Part shown: positions 42,897-51,951 of the stretch, in pieces
Layout of the letters: each line of letters starts with the position of its first letter
Position numbering within the stretch: position 1 is the first letter of the stretch
NCBI GenBank assembly: GCA_030752605.1
Contig: JASMDX010000014.1
Span: 1 to 64,000 of the forward strand
Origin: GCA-2731375 sp002731375
Lineage (GTDB): Bacteria > Pseudomonadota > Alphaproteobacteria > GCA-2731375
Direction of reading: 5' to 3'
Length of the DNA stretch: 64,000 bases
Position numbers and translations under genes: made by a program
Notes under the pieces: model-generated
Databases searched by the model: none
Seen by the model: only the letters and a program-made list of their open reading frames with translations
Told to the model about the DNA's origin: nothing

Positions 42897-43778
42897 TCAG
42901 CCCAGCCCCAATGTTTCCCGCGCCTCGGCTGGGCTTTGCACCCTGCCGCCCAGGCTTTCCACGATGGTCACGGCGCGTTCGACAAGCTGCGCGTTGGAGG
43001 CGAAAACGCCCCGGTCCAGATACAGGTTATCTTCCAGCCCAACGCGGACATGACCGCCCAGTAACATGGCCTGCGCCACCATGGGCATCTGCATGGGCCC
43101 AAGGCCAAAGCCGGCCCAGATAGCACCGTCGGGCAGATTGTCGACCATGGCCTTCATGGTCTGGGTATTGGCCTCCGCCCCATAGGGCACACCGAGGCAA
43201 AGCTGGTATAGCGGTGGTGGATCGAGCAAGCCTTCGCTCATCATCTGTTTAACGAACCAGAGGTGGCCGAAGTCGAATATCTCTACTTCGGGCTTAACGC
43301 TCGCATCCTGGATACCCTTGGCCATGACACGCAGCATATCAACTGTATTGGTCATGACGTAGTTGCCTTCGCCGAAATTCATTGAACCGCAATCCAGAGT
43401 ACATATCTCCGGCTTCAACTCGGCCACATGTTCCAAACGGGTCTCCGCGTTGGCCATGTCGGTGGCGTTGCCCAACTGCATGGGATCTTCGGGTGGGCCG
43501 AAATAAACATCGCCGCCCATGCCCGTGGTCAGATTAAGCACCACATCCGTATCGCTGTCACGTATCCGTTCAACCAGTTCCCGGTATAGTGCGGAGTCGC
43601 GGCTGCCCTCGCCGGTTTTGGGGTCGCGCACATGCAGATGCACCACCGCCGCCCCCGCCTTTGCCGCCTCGATGGCGGAGGCCGCGATCTGTTTCGGGGT
43701 GACCGGAATATCAGGATGTTTGCCCACCGTATCGGCGGCACCGGTGACGGCGCAGGTGATAATGACATTTCGGTTCAT
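42897..43778 (-). CDS. BKACE-family beta-keto acid cleavage enzyme
   Basis: The 293-residue zinc TIM-barrel starts with NVIITCAVTGAADTVGKHPD and has VVHLHVRDPKTGEGSRDSAL with the His-x-His zinc ligands near 48-50, and LNLTTGMGGDVYF. Family members (3-keto-5-aminohexanoate, dehydrocarnitine or beta-ketoadipate cleavage enzymes) split a beta-keto acid with acetyl-CoA to give acetoacetyl-CoA and a new thioester. It is the last gene of a MarR-SDR-BKACE operon, so the SDR may make the keto substrate. Confidence 0.88.
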   Translation of the reverse strand: MNRNVIITCAVTGAADTVGKHPDIPVTPKQIAASAIEAAKAGAAVVHLHVRDPKTGEGSRDSALYRELVERIRDSDTDVVLNLTTGMGGDVYFGPPEDPMQLGNATDMANAETRLEHVAELKPEICTLDCGSMNFGEGNYVMTNTVDMLRVMAKGIQDASVKPEVEIFDFGHLWFVKQMMSEGLLDPPPLYQLCLGVPYGAEANTQTMKAMVDNLPDGAIWAGFGLGPMQMPMVAQAMLLGGHVRVGLEDNLYLDRGVFASNAQLVERAVTIVESLGGRVQSPAEARETLGLG

Positions 43779-43792
43779 AACAATGATCCTTC

Positions 43793-44581
43793 TCAGTATG
43801 GCCCGCCCAGGGTTTCCGTGTGCCCATCAAGGGGGATCACCTGTCCGCTGACCTTGGCGCCGGCATCGGAGGCCAGGAACAACGTCATCGAGGCCACTTC
43901 ATCAGCTGATACAAACGTACGCAACGACGAGGTACGGTAATAGTCCTCACGGATTTGGTCTGGCGTTACCCCTCTGGCGTCCGCCTCCGCCTTGATCACC
44001 CGGTCTAGACGCTCGCCCTCCACCGAGCCGGGCGCGATGGCGTTGACGCGGATGCCAAACACGCCAGCCTCCATGGCCAGGCTCTTGGTCAGTCCCACCA
44101 CGGCCCATTTCGAGGCCGCGTAGGGCGAGCGCATGGGAAAGCCAAGAATGCCGGCACTCGAGGCCATGTTGATGATACAGCCCGAACCCTGGGCCTTCAT
44201 CAAAGGCAAGGCCTGGCGTGCGCACAGAAAGCCACCGTCTACATTGACGGAAAGGCAACGGCGCCATTCCGCCGCCGAGAGGTCTTCGAGATAGCCCGCC
44301 GGCCCCGCGATACCCGCGTTGTTGACCAGAACATCGAGACCGCCCAGCTTGTCTCGCACGGTCTTGAACAGCGCAGCTACATCCGCCTCATCGGCCACGT
44401 CGGCGGCAACGGCGGTGATTTCGGGCGCTTCGGACGCCAGGGCATCCAGCGACCCCGCATCGATATCACAGACCGCGACCTTGGCGCCCTGGCGTAGGAA
44501 AGCCTCAGCCATGGCGCGTCCAATACCACTGCCGGCAGCGGTTATCAGAACACGTTTGTCCAATAACCCGGCTGGTATCAT
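43793..44581 (-). CDS. Short-chain dehydrogenase/reductase
   Basis: The 262-residue SDR has the cofactor loop ITAAGSGIGRAMAEAF, the acidic VAVCDIDAGS after strand 2 (NAD preference), NNAG, SSAGILGFP and the catalytic YAASK pair. It likely oxidises a 3-hydroxy acid to the keto acid used by the BKACE next door. Its start overlaps the MarR gene by ATGA. The upstream gene is MarR at 44578-45045. Confidence 0.87.
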   Translation of the reverse strand: MIPAGLLDKRVLITAAGSGIGRAMAEAFLRQGAKVAVCDIDAGSLDALASEAPEITAVAADVADEADVAALFKTVRDKLGGLDVLVNNAGIAGPAGYLEDLSAAEWRRCLSVNVDGGFLCARQALPLMKAQGSGCIINMASSAGILGFPMRSPYAASKWAVVGLTKSLAMEAGVFGIRVNAIAPGSVEGERLDRVIKAEADARGVTPDQIREDYYRTSSLRTFVSADEVASMTLFLASDAGAKVSGQVIPLDGHTETLGGPY

Positions 44582-45045
44582 GACGGGCCGCCAATACGCG
44601 ACAGCAGTTCAATCAGTTGCGCCTGTTCCGCCGCATTCAAATTCTTGGCGATGCGCGTCTCGTGCGCCACCACCAGGTCGCGGGCCTGATGCAGCAGGGC
44701 CCGCCCCTGCTCCGTCAGATGCAATGCATAGGACCTGCGGTCACTGGGCGCCGGCTTCCGGTCGACCAGGCCGCGCCCTTCCAGGCGGTCGATTACCGCG
44801 ACCACGGTCGAGCGGTCAATCCCCAGGGCATTGCCCAGACGGGTCTGGTTCAGCCCCGAATTCGCCTCTATCAAGACCAGAACACCAAATTGTCCCGGCG
44901 TGATGTCACAGCCCTTTAGGCTTTCGGTAAAATTCTGAAACGCCGCCGCCTGGGCCTTACGCAGGTTATAGCCGATTAGACCGGGCAGCAGGTCGTAATC
45001 AAAATCCTCGGCACCCTGATCTGGGCTATTCTTGGCAATAATCAT
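44578..45045 (-). CDS. MarR-family transcriptional regulator
   Basis: The 155-residue protein carries a winged helix-turn-helix (about 55-125) with ITPGQFGVLVLIEANSGLNQ, LGNALGIDRSTVVAVIDRLE and the wing GLVDRKPAPSDRRSYALHLT. MarR regulators repress transport or catabolic genes and release on binding phenolic ligands. It heads the SDR-BKACE operon and is divergent from the gentisate dioxygenase gene with 271 bases between, so it may control both directions. Confidence 0.88.
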   Translation of the reverse strand: MIIAKNSPDQGAEDFDYDLLPGLIGYNLRKAQAAAFQNFTESLKGCDITPGQFGVLVLIEANSGLNQTRLGNALGIDRSTVVAVIDRLEGRGLVDRKPAPSDRRSYALHLTEQGRALLHQARDLVVAHETRIAKNLNAAEQAQLIELLSRIGGPS

Positions 45046-45145
45046 GTTAAGCAGAAGCTAGGCCACTTCGCCGATTGGAGAAAGGGAATTTGTGCTTTAG
45101 ATTGGCCCAGTCGGGCGGAAAACGGGGATAAACGGAATTGGGAGC

Positions 45146-45301
45146 TTTCAGCATGGGATACCAAGCAGGAGAAAAGCGGTACAAGTCAGCGGCAACGAGA
45201 CTTTCTTGGGCGCCGCGCTTGACGCCGGCATTGATTACCCGTTTGGCCGTCAATCGAGCAATTGCGCCGCTTGCAAAGAGCAACTGCTGTCTGGAGCTTG
45301 A
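45146..45301 (+). pseudogene. Remnant of a 2Fe-2S ferredoxin domain
   Basis: A short frame in the MarR-gentisate gap reads VQVSGNETFLGAALDAGIDY and then PFGRQSSNCAACKEQLLSGA before TGA at 45299-45301. This matches the plant-type 2Fe-2S loop (YGC-x4-C-x2-C) of oxygenase reductases, but the first Cys is replaced by Arg and the domain stops before the fourth Cys and everything after. No complete start is visible. It is a relic, perhaps of the reductase of a lost ring hydroxylase. Confidence 0.55.
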
Positions 45302-45316
45302 TGAAGCAGAAAATTT

Positions 45317-46360
45317 ATGAGCAAGAACGAGCAAATCAAAGGCGAAAGGCAGGCCTATTACGACCGCATCACGCCGTCCAATCTGACACCGTTGTGGGAG
45401 GTCTTCGCCGATCTGGTAACGCCGGAGCCAAAGGTTCAGGCGGCCGCGGCGATCTGGCATTACGACGATATCCGCTCCTTCATTCTGGAATCGGGGGGCT
45501 TGATCACGGCCAAGGAAGCCGTGCGCCGGGTGCTGATCCTGGAAAACCCCAATCTTCGCGGCCAATCCAAGATCACCAATACGCTGTATGCGGGCCTGCA
45601 ACTGATTCTGCCTGATGAAGTCGCCCCGGCCCATCGCCACAGCCAATCCGCGCTGCGTTTTATTGTCGAAGGTACAGGCGCCTATACGGCGGTCGAGGGT
45701 GAGAAAACCATCATGCGGCCTGGCGATTTCGTCACCACGCCGTCCTGGGCCTGGCACGACCATGGCAATGACAGCAACGAACCCATGGTCTGGCTGGACG
45801 GCCTGGATATTCCCATCATCAATTTCTTTGACACCTCGTTCGCCGAAGAACTGGACCAGGACAGCCAGTCGCTGTCACGCCCTCCCGGCGACAGCCAGGC
45901 CCGTTATGGCGCGGGTCTGTTGCCCATGGGCTATGAAAACGTTTCGCCGACCTCGCCAGTTTTCAATTATCCTTACGAGCGCACCCGCGAGGCCTTGGAA
46001 CAGATGCGCAAGGCAGAGGAATGGGACCCCTGTCATGGCCTGAAAATGCGCTACGTCAATCCCGTTACCGGTGACTATGCCATGCCGACCATGGCGACCT
46101 TCATGCAGCTGATCCCCGCCGGCCTAGCCACCGCGCCCTATAAATCCACTGACGGCATGGTCTACAGCGTAGCCGAAGGCACGGGCAAGACATATGCCAA
46201 CGGCCAGGAACTATCCTGGGGCCCACGCGATACTTTTGTCATTCCCAGCTGGTGTGCACACCATCATGTGGTCGATGGAGACGCGGTGCTGTTCAGTTTT
46301 TCAGACCGTCCGATCCAAGAAAAACTTGGCCTTTGGCGGCAAGACCGCGGCAATCACTAG
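45317..46360 (+). CDS. Gentisate 1,2-dioxygenase
   Basis: The 347-residue bicupin starts MSKNEQIKGERQAYYDRITP, has the first cupin motif HRHSQSALRFIVEGTGAYTA (Fe(II) ligands) and TTPSWAWHDHGND, and a second cupin ending VIPSWCAHHHVVDGDAVLFS. It cleaves gentisate between C1 and C2 to maleylpyruvate with an Fe(II) cofactor. It is first in an operon with an unknown gene, a fumarylacetoacetate-hydrolase-type enzyme and xthA, and is divergent from the MarR gene. The ring-cleavage assignment is strong. Confidence 0.93.
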   Translation: MSKNEQIKGERQAYYDRITPSNLTPLWEVFADLVTPEPKVQAAAAIWHYDDIRSFILESGGLITAKEAVRRVLILENPNLRGQSKITNTLYAGLQLILPDEVAPAHRHSQSALRFIVEGTGAYTAVEGEKTIMRPGDFVTTPSWAWHDHGNDSNEPMVWLDGLDIPIINFFDTSFAEELDQDSQSLSRPPGDSQARYGAGLLPMGYENVSPTSPVFNYPYERTREALEQMRKAEEWDPCHGLKMRYVNPVTGDYAMPTMATFMQLIPAGLATAPYKSTDGMVYSVAEGTGKTYANGQELSWGPRDTFVIPSWCAHHHVVDGDAVLFSFSDRPIQEKLGLWRQDRGNH

Positions 46361-46371
46361 GGTTTGAGTAA

Positions 46372-46971
46372 ATGGCAGGAAACGAGTACGAATTTCTCGA
46401 CGAAGCAGAACTGAGCGACTTTCCCGGCTTGATGGCGGTCTCTCAATTCGTCCGCATGCTGGGACAAGCACCTTGGTTCGGCGGTTTGGGCGCCGAATTG
46501 GATGGCCGCGAGGAACTGCTAGCGGAGGATTATCTCCTCGCCCTGGGTTTCCCCGATGCTCGCATCGCACCAATTTTGGATTGGGAGGAAGCCGCCGCCG
46601 CCGCTGCCAATCCGGACTGGAACACTGAATGGTGGGAGGCGGAGGAGCAGGTCCGCGTCGCCCTGGTGACGGAAGCCTGCCAGCGCGCCGATGAGGAAAC
46701 CGTCATGGTCGCCCTGACCCATTTGCAGAACCAATCGGTTGAGGCGGTATTGGAGCCGGCGGAACTGGCGGCAGAGGCGGGCGGTGTCGATGACCCGGAA
46801 CTGATCCGCGCCGCCGTGGGCGCCGGGGCCCAGGCAATCTATCAGGCGGCATTGTTATTGGCGGCGGAGCATGAGGACGACGAACATCATGTCTTTGCCT
46901 TAAAATACCGGCTTTTCGAATCCGGCCGCTGGCCCATCGGCGTGGTCGGCAACAGTTTCCACATTTTTTAA
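46372..46971 (+). CDS. Acidic protein of unknown function in the gentisate operon
   Basis: The 199-residue protein is helical, very acidic and Ala/Glu-rich (NEYEFLDEAELSDFPGLMAV, then AAILDWEEAAAAA-like PILDWEEAAAAAANPDW and LLLAAEHEDDEHHVFALKYR). It has no signal peptide or membrane segment. I do not recognise it; it is not a maleylpyruvate isomerase by obvious motif. The start ATG is 12 bases after gentisate dioxygenase and the next gene is 32 bases on, so it belongs to the operon and may be a scaffold or a new pathway member. Confidence 0.75.
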   Translation: MAGNEYEFLDEAELSDFPGLMAVSQFVRMLGQAPWFGGLGAELDGREELLAEDYLLALGFPDARIAPILDWEEAAAAAANPDWNTEWWEAEEQVRVALVTEACQRADEETVMVALTHLQNQSVEAVLEPAELAAEAGGVDDPELIRAAVGAGAQAIYQAALLLAAEHEDDEHHVFALKYRLFESGRWPIGVVGNSFHIF

Positions 46972-47003
46972 ACACATACCTCAGTGACGAACAGGAGCTT
47001 CCC

Positions 47004-47696
47004 ATGGCCTTTGCCATAACCCCCGCACCACAAGCCACCGTCCCCGTCGAGGGCGGTGATCCCTTCCCCGTGCGCCGTATCTACTGCGTTGGCCGCAACT
47101 ACGCCGCCCATGCCCGCGAGATGGGCCATGATCCGGACCGGGAGCCGCCGTTTTTCTTCATGAAGCCGGCGGATGCGGTTACCATGGACGGCAACAATAT
47201 CGACTATCCCCCGGCGACCTCGGATCTGCATCATGAGATCGAGCTGGTGGTGGCCCTCTCCAAGGGCGGCGCGGATATTCCGGAGGACCAGGCTCTTGAT
47301 CATGTTTTCGGCTACACTGTGGGCTTGGACATGACCCGGCGCGACCTGCAAGGCCAGGCCAAGGAGAAAGGCCGGCCCTGGGATACCGGCAAGGGGTTCG
47401 ACAACGGTGCGCCCGTGGGCGCCCTGCGCACGGTGGCCGAAGTGGGCCATCCCACGGATGCCCGCATCTGGGTCAACGTCAATGGCGAAAAGCGGCAAGA
47501 GGGCAATATCAACCAGATGATCTGGAATGTGGCCGAGACGATCGCCTATCTTTCCGGCCTGTTTGAATTGCAGTCCGGCGACCTGATCATGACCGGCACA
47601 CCTGACGGCGTTGCCGCCGTGGGCCCCGGCGACCGCCTTGAAGGCGGCGTGGAGGGCATCGCCACCTTGTCCATTGCCTATAACCCGAAACCCTAG
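47004..47696 (+). CDS. Fumarylacetoacetate hydrolase family protein (fumarylpyruvate hydrolase-like)
   Basis: The 230-residue enzyme has the family signature YCVGRNYAAHAREMGHDPD, FFMKPADAVTM, and the metal-binding EIELVVALSKGGADI and GYTVGLDMTRRDLQ. It probably hydrolyses fumarylpyruvate to fumarate and pyruvate, the last step of the gentisate pathway. It belongs to the same operon as gentisate dioxygenase. The maleylpyruvate isomerase expected between the two steps is not seen in the window. Confidence 0.9.
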   Translation: MAFAITPAPQATVPVEGGDPFPVRRIYCVGRNYAAHAREMGHDPDREPPFFFMKPADAVTMDGNNIDYPPATSDLHHEIELVVALSKGGADIPEDQALDHVFGYTVGLDMTRRDLQGQAKEKGRPWDTGKGFDNGAPVGALRTVAEVGHPTDARIWVNVNGEKRQEGNINQMIWNVAETIAYLSGLFELQSGDLIMTGTPDGVAAVGPGDRLEGGVEGIATLSIAYNPKP

Positions 47697-47708
47697 GACC
47701 GCGCGGAA

Positions 47709-48512
47709 ATGAAAATCTCTATCGCCACCTGGAACGTCAATTCCGTCCGGGCCCATATCGCCACGATCGAACAATTCCTGGCGGCGCGACAACCGGACGT
47801 GTTGTGCCTGCAGGAGATCAAGGTCACCAACGAACTGTTCCCCCTGGAACTGTTCGAGGCTCATGGCTATGTGCATCACGCCCTGCACGGGCAAAAGGCC
47901 TACCACGGCGTCGCCATCTTCGCCAAAGCGGCGCTGCCGTTGGGGAAAGTGACGCGCAAGCACTGGTGTAATATCGAACAGTCGCGGCACCTCTATTGCA
48001 CCCTGCCGGGCGAGGTGGAGCTGCATAATTTCTATGTTCCCGCCGGCGGTGACAAGCCGGATGTGGAGAAAAATGACAAATTCCGCCACAAGCTGGATTT
48101 CATGACCGACGTCTCGGCCTGGTTCAAGCGCCGCAAACGCAAGAAAAACCGCTTTGTTCTGGTCGGCGATCTAAACGTCGCACCGCTGGAAACGGATGTG
48201 TGGCACCATAAGCAGCTGGTGCGCGTGGTCAGCCACACGCCGATCGAGGTCGAGCATATGGACGCCTGGTATGCCTCCCACGACTGGGTCGATGCGGTCC
48301 GCCATTTCGTGCCTGAGGACGAGCATATTTATTCCTGGTGGAGCTACCGCGCCCGCGACTGGAGCAGCGCCGACAAGGGTCGCCGTTTGGATCATGTCTG
48401 GGTCACCCCGACCCTGGCGCCGGGTCTGCTCAGCGCCGAAATTCTAAGATCGGCGCGCGGTTACGAGCCGGCCTCGGACCACGCCCCGGTGATCGTGGAG
48501 CTGAAGATCTAA
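47709..48512 (+). CDS. xthA: Exodeoxyribonuclease III
   Basis: The 267-residue protein is a complete XthA: MKISIATWNVNSVRAHIATI at the N-terminus, VLCLQEIKVTNELFP (catalytic Glu), GDLNVAPLETDVW (Asp, Asn), and the C-terminal catalytic SDHAPVIVEL. It is the main AP endonuclease/3'-5' exonuclease of base-excision repair. It starts 12 bases after the FAH gene and may share its transcript, which would be unusual for a housekeeping repair gene. Confidence 0.95.
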   Translation: MKISIATWNVNSVRAHIATIEQFLAARQPDVLCLQEIKVTNELFPLELFEAHGYVHHALHGQKAYHGVAIFAKAALPLGKVTRKHWCNIEQSRHLYCTLPGEVELHNFYVPAGGDKPDVEKNDKFRHKLDFMTDVSAWFKRRKRKKNRFVLVGDLNVAPLETDVWHHKQLVRVVSHTPIEVEHMDAWYASHDWVDAVRHFVPEDEHIYSWWSYRARDWSSADKGRRLDHVWVTPTLAPGLLSAEILRSARGYEPASDHAPVIVELKI

Positions 48513-48614
48513 ATTTCAAGCCAGTCCCACGGCAAGACGGATTAAACCACTGCGGTTGCCTCGTTCAAGGCACGGCACATTCCAGGCACTGGCGATTTCT
48601 ACTTTGCTGTGTGA

Positions 48615-49144
48615 ATGACAACGCAAATCACCAACCCCGAGCTCTTTATACTCCGCCGGCTGAAAATTCCGGACGCCGCGGACTATCGGGCGCTGCGGCT
48701 GGAAGACTTAAGAATCAATCCGGAAGCATTCGGCGCCTCCTTCGAGGATAAAGCAGACAAGCCGTTGCAATGGTTCGAGGAACGCCTAAAAAATGGCATA
48801 ATTTTCGGCGGCTTCACCAAGGATAGCCAATTGGCTAGAGCAGCCGGTTTGCTGGTGCTAAGCACCGTGAAACTGGCGCACAAGGCCATGCTTCGGGGCG
48901 TATTCGTAGGCCAGAAGTCCGCCGACAAGGTTTGGCAGGATCGTTGGCGACGCGCGCCATTGTCCAAGCTAAAAGCATTGTCGAGGAGGTCACGCTAACG
49001 GTCCTTGCCTCCAACAAAACAGCCATCAGATTGTATGAAGATCTTGGATTCGAGGTCTATGGCCTGGAACGGCGGGCCTTGAAAGTTGGTTACGACTACC
49101 ACGATCAATTGCTGATAGCGCTATCGTTGATAGAGCGCGGATAG
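48615..49144 (+). pseudogene. GNAT acetyltransferase, frameshifted
   Basis: The first frame gives ITNPELFILRRLKIPDAADY, FEERLKNGIIFGGFTKDSQL and KLAHKAMLRGVFVGQ. The second gives VRRQGLAGSLATRAIVQAKS, then VTLTVLASNKTAIRLYEDLG and FEVYGLERRALKVGYDYHDQ to the stop at 49142-49144. The join is near 48914; a single lost base in CAGGAA (read CAGAA) explains it. The acetyl-CoA motif (Q/R-x-x-G-x-A) lies just after the join. Intact, it would acetylate a small amine. It is either a recent pseudogene or a base-calling error. Confidence 0.75.
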
Positions 49145-49293
49145 AACCACCGCCCACCACTGAAATTAGTATCGGTTATCCGTCGTCTAGGAGCCTGTCG
49201 CAGCCAATCTAACCCATTTGACCGTCCCTCCAGAGCCCGTGGGCAGGTGCATAGCACCGCCAAATGAATCAGATTAGCCGCGACATAGCAGTG

Positions 49294-50517
49294 TTAAAGC
49301 GCCTCGCCCCGGATCAGCTTGGGCAGATCGCCGGTCATGGCGGCGGCATGGCGTTCAAGGAACCGTTTGGCGGGACCGATCCTGTTGACAATACTCAGGC
49401 CCAGGACACGGGCCAGGCGCACCGGCGTGATGTCATTGGAGAACAGACGCACCAGGCCATCAGTCATCATCAACATGGTCAGGGCATCAAAACGGCGCCA
49501 TTGCTGGTAACGGCGCAATGCCTCTCCGCCACCCAGATCCAGGCCCAGGCGGGCATCATCGGCCAGCACCTCCGCCAGGGCGGCGACGTCGCGCAGGCCC
49601 AGGTTAAGGCCCTGACCGGCGACGGGGTGCATGCCATGGGCCGCATCCCCGATCAGAGCCAGGCGGGTATCGATATATCGTTCAGCGTTTTGCAGACCGA
49701 GCGGATAGCTCCAACGCGGCGCATCGCATTCGATCCGGCCCCAATGATCCCCCGCCCTGGCCATGATCTCGCCGTTGAAGGCATCGTCGTCAAGGGCCAG
49801 TAGCGACGGTACATCATCGCCCTTTTCGGTCCAAATCAGGGCCGAGCGGTTGCCCCGCATGGGCAGCAATGCAAAAGGCCCGGCGGGCAGAAACAATTCC
49901 GCCGCGATACCGCCATGACCGACTTCATGGCGCACCGTGGTGACGATGGCCGTCTGATCATAGCACCAGCTCAAACAACGGATACCGGCGTCCTCGCGCA
50001 GCTGGGAATTACGTCCCTCCGCCCCGACCGCCAAAGCCGCCCGGATCACCCGGCCATCGGTCAGTTCAGCCCGTACGCCGACTTGATCCCGCTCCACCAT
50101 GCTGACGTTAGCGGGAGCAATCAGCCTGACATCACTGACCTGGGCCAAGGCCTTATGCAGGGCAAGGCGGATATAGCTGTTCTCCACCGTGAAGCCAAAG
50201 GGGCGGTCACCAACCTCGCGGTGATCAAAATGTAGAAATAGCGGCGCGCCATTGTCGGCGACGCGGATCTCATCAATCGGTGCGGCATGATCCGCCATAT
50301 GCTCCCAGGCGCCAACTTGTCCGAACAAAGCTGCCGAGCCATAGGACAGCGTCGAGACACGACCATCATGATCCATCGCCGTCAGCGTCTCCAGCGGTTG
50401 GCGCTCCACCACCACCGAGCCCAAACCGGCGCCGGCCAGCGCCAAGGCTTGGCTCAACCCGATCATGCCGCCGCCAACGATCAGGACATCCGTTTCAATT
50501 TGTTTCTTAGTCGCCAT
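49294..50517 (-). CDS. FAD-dependent UbiH/UbiF-family hydroxylase
   Basis: The 407-residue flavoprotein has DVLIVGGGMIGLSQALALAG near the N-terminus, a conserved Asp-Gly element (HDGRVSTLSYGSAALFGQVG), and LALIGDAAHGMHPVAGQGLN near residue 290. This is the UbiH/COQ6 family of aromatic-ring hydroxylases that add hydroxyl groups in ubiquinone synthesis. Which ring position it serves cannot be told. The ATG at 50517 is chosen because homology begins there; earlier in-frame starts have none. It is divergent from the amidase gene with 65 bases between. Confidence 0.9.
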   Translation of the reverse strand: MATKKQIETDVLIVGGGMIGLSQALALAGAGLGSVVVERQPLETLTAMDHDGRVSTLSYGSAALFGQVGAWEHMADHAAPIDEIRVADNGAPLFLHFDHREVGDRPFGFTVENSYIRLALHKALAQVSDVRLIAPANVSMVERDQVGVRAELTDGRVIRAALAVGAEGRNSQLREDAGIRCLSWCYDQTAIVTTVRHEVGHGGIAAELFLPAGPFALLPMRGNRSALIWTEKGDDVPSLLALDDDAFNGEIMARAGDHWGRIECDAPRWSYPLGLQNAERYIDTRLALIGDAAHGMHPVAGQGLNLGLRDVAALAEVLADDARLGLDLGGGEALRRYQQWRRFDALTMLMMTDGLVRLFSNDITPVRLARVLGLSIVNRIGPAKRFLERHAAAMTGDLPKLIRGEAL

Positions 50518-50582
50518 GACCACCACGTATCGCGCCATGCAAGGTCGTTGTCCAGCCTCCATTCACCATATAACCTATCACA

Positions 50583-51941
50583 ATGAGTGATATAGCATGG
50601 CACGAGATGACGGCCCTGGCCCTGGGCACCGCCATTCAGAATGGTCAAATCGATCCAGTCGATTTGACGGAGCATCTTCTCTCCCGCATCGAGAGGCTGG
50701 ACCCGGAACACCGGGTCTATATCCGTACGACAGCGGCGCGGGCACGGGCGGAGGCTGCCGCCGCCTCGCGTCGCGCCAAGGCCGGCCTGCGGCAAAGCGT
50801 CCTGGATGGCGTGCCCATGTCGTGGAAGGATCTGACGGATACAGCTGGCACGGAAACCACGTTCGGCTCCGCCCTGCTGCGCAACCGGATACCAGAGCGC
50901 GACGCCCTGCTGCTGCGCCGGGCCACCCTGGCGGGCATGATCTGCCTGGGCAAGACGACCTTGTCGGAATTCGCCTATTCGGGCCTGGGCATCAACCCTG
51001 TTTTCGGCACACCGGCAAATAGCGCCGATGATCAGGTGGAACGGGTGCCGGGCGGATCTTCGTCAGGTGCCGCCGTCTCGGTCACCAACGGTCTCGCACC
51101 CGCCGGCATCGGCAGCGACACCGGCGGCTCGATCCGCATTCCCGCCGCCCTGAACGGCATCATCGGGCTGAAGACGACCATCGGCGTGCTACCCCTGGAC
51201 GGCATCTTGGCCTTGTCGCCAACCTTCGATACCATCGGGCCGTTGACCCACGATGTGGCCGACGCCAACGCCATCTTCGCGGTATTGAACCAAAGCAGGG
51301 CTTATGATCTGTCCGGCGCCTCGCTAAAGGGCGTGCGTCTGCTAAAGCCCAAGGACGTCATGTTCGACGATCTCGACGACACCGTCGCCGGCGCCATGGC
51401 CGCCGCCCTGGACAAGCTAAGCAATGCCGGCGCCGAGATCATAGAGGGGGAGGTGCCGGAATTCGCCGAGGCGTTCGAAGTGGTGGCTAAACATGGCAAC
51501 ATTATTTCGGCGGAAGTCCATGCCATGTGGAACGATTTGGTGAAAAGCCGGGGTGACGAGATGTACTGGGGCATCCGCTCCCGCTTTGAGTTGGCCGAGA
51601 AACTGACGGCGATCGATTCGGAATCCGCCCATATTGGCCTAAAGGCTGCCGCCGCCAGGTTCCGAGCCAGGGTCGCCGGTTTCGCAGCGGTGGTACATCC
51701 CACCTGCCCCCGTATCGCGCCGCCAATAGCGGATCTGGAGCATGATCCGGCGGCCTATGACGAAGCCAACATGGCCATGACCCGCAATACCCGCCTGGGC
51801 AACATCATGGAAACCTGCGGCGTCACCGTGCCCTGCCAGCGGCCCGGCGAGTTGCCCGTCGGCCTCTCCCTGATGGCAGCGGGGCACAACGAAGGCCGCA
51901 TCCTGCGCCTGGCCAGGGCGGCGGAGGAGGCGCTTGTCTAA
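50583..51941 (+). CDS. Amidase (amidase signature family)
   Basis: The 452-residue protein has the Lys-Ser-Ser triad: Lys82 in SWKDLTDTAG, the GGSSSG segment at 157-162 and the nucleophile Ser183 in GSDTGGSIRIP. It is like GatA or general amidases but there is no gatC or gatB neighbour, so a catabolic amide hydrolase is more likely. It acts in the cytoplasm. The 3' end overlaps or abuts the OYE-family gene, giving a two-gene operon. Confidence 0.89.
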   Translation: MSDIAWHEMTALALGTAIQNGQIDPVDLTEHLLSRIERLDPEHRVYIRTTAARARAEAAAASRRAKAGLRQSVLDGVPMSWKDLTDTAGTETTFGSALLRNRIPERDALLLRRATLAGMICLGKTTLSEFAYSGLGINPVFGTPANSADDQVERVPGGSSSGAAVSVTNGLAPAGIGSDTGGSIRIPAALNGIIGLKTTIGVLPLDGILALSPTFDTIGPLTHDVADANAIFAVLNQSRAYDLSGASLKGVRLLKPKDVMFDDLDDTVAGAMAAALDKLSNAGAEIIEGEVPEFAEAFEVVAKHGNIISAEVHAMWNDLVKSRGDEMYWGIRSRFELAEKLTAIDSESAHIGLKAAAARFRARVAGFAAVVHPTCPRIAPPIADLEHDPAAYDEANMAMTRNTRLGNIMETCGVTVPCQRPGELPVGLSLMAAGHNEGRILRLARAAEEALV

Positions 51942-51951
51942 AGTGGTTGAA

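Noticed and set aside
45047..45763. Minus-strand open frame across the MarR-gentisate gap and the dioxygenase start
   Set aside because: It covers the gentisate dioxygenase start in the wrong direction and has no motif; the gap instead holds a ferredoxin relic.
46968..48089. Long open frame on the minus strand opposite the FAH and xthA genes
   Set aside because: It mirrors two clear genes on the other strand and has no family motif, so it is a by-product of GC-rich codon bias.
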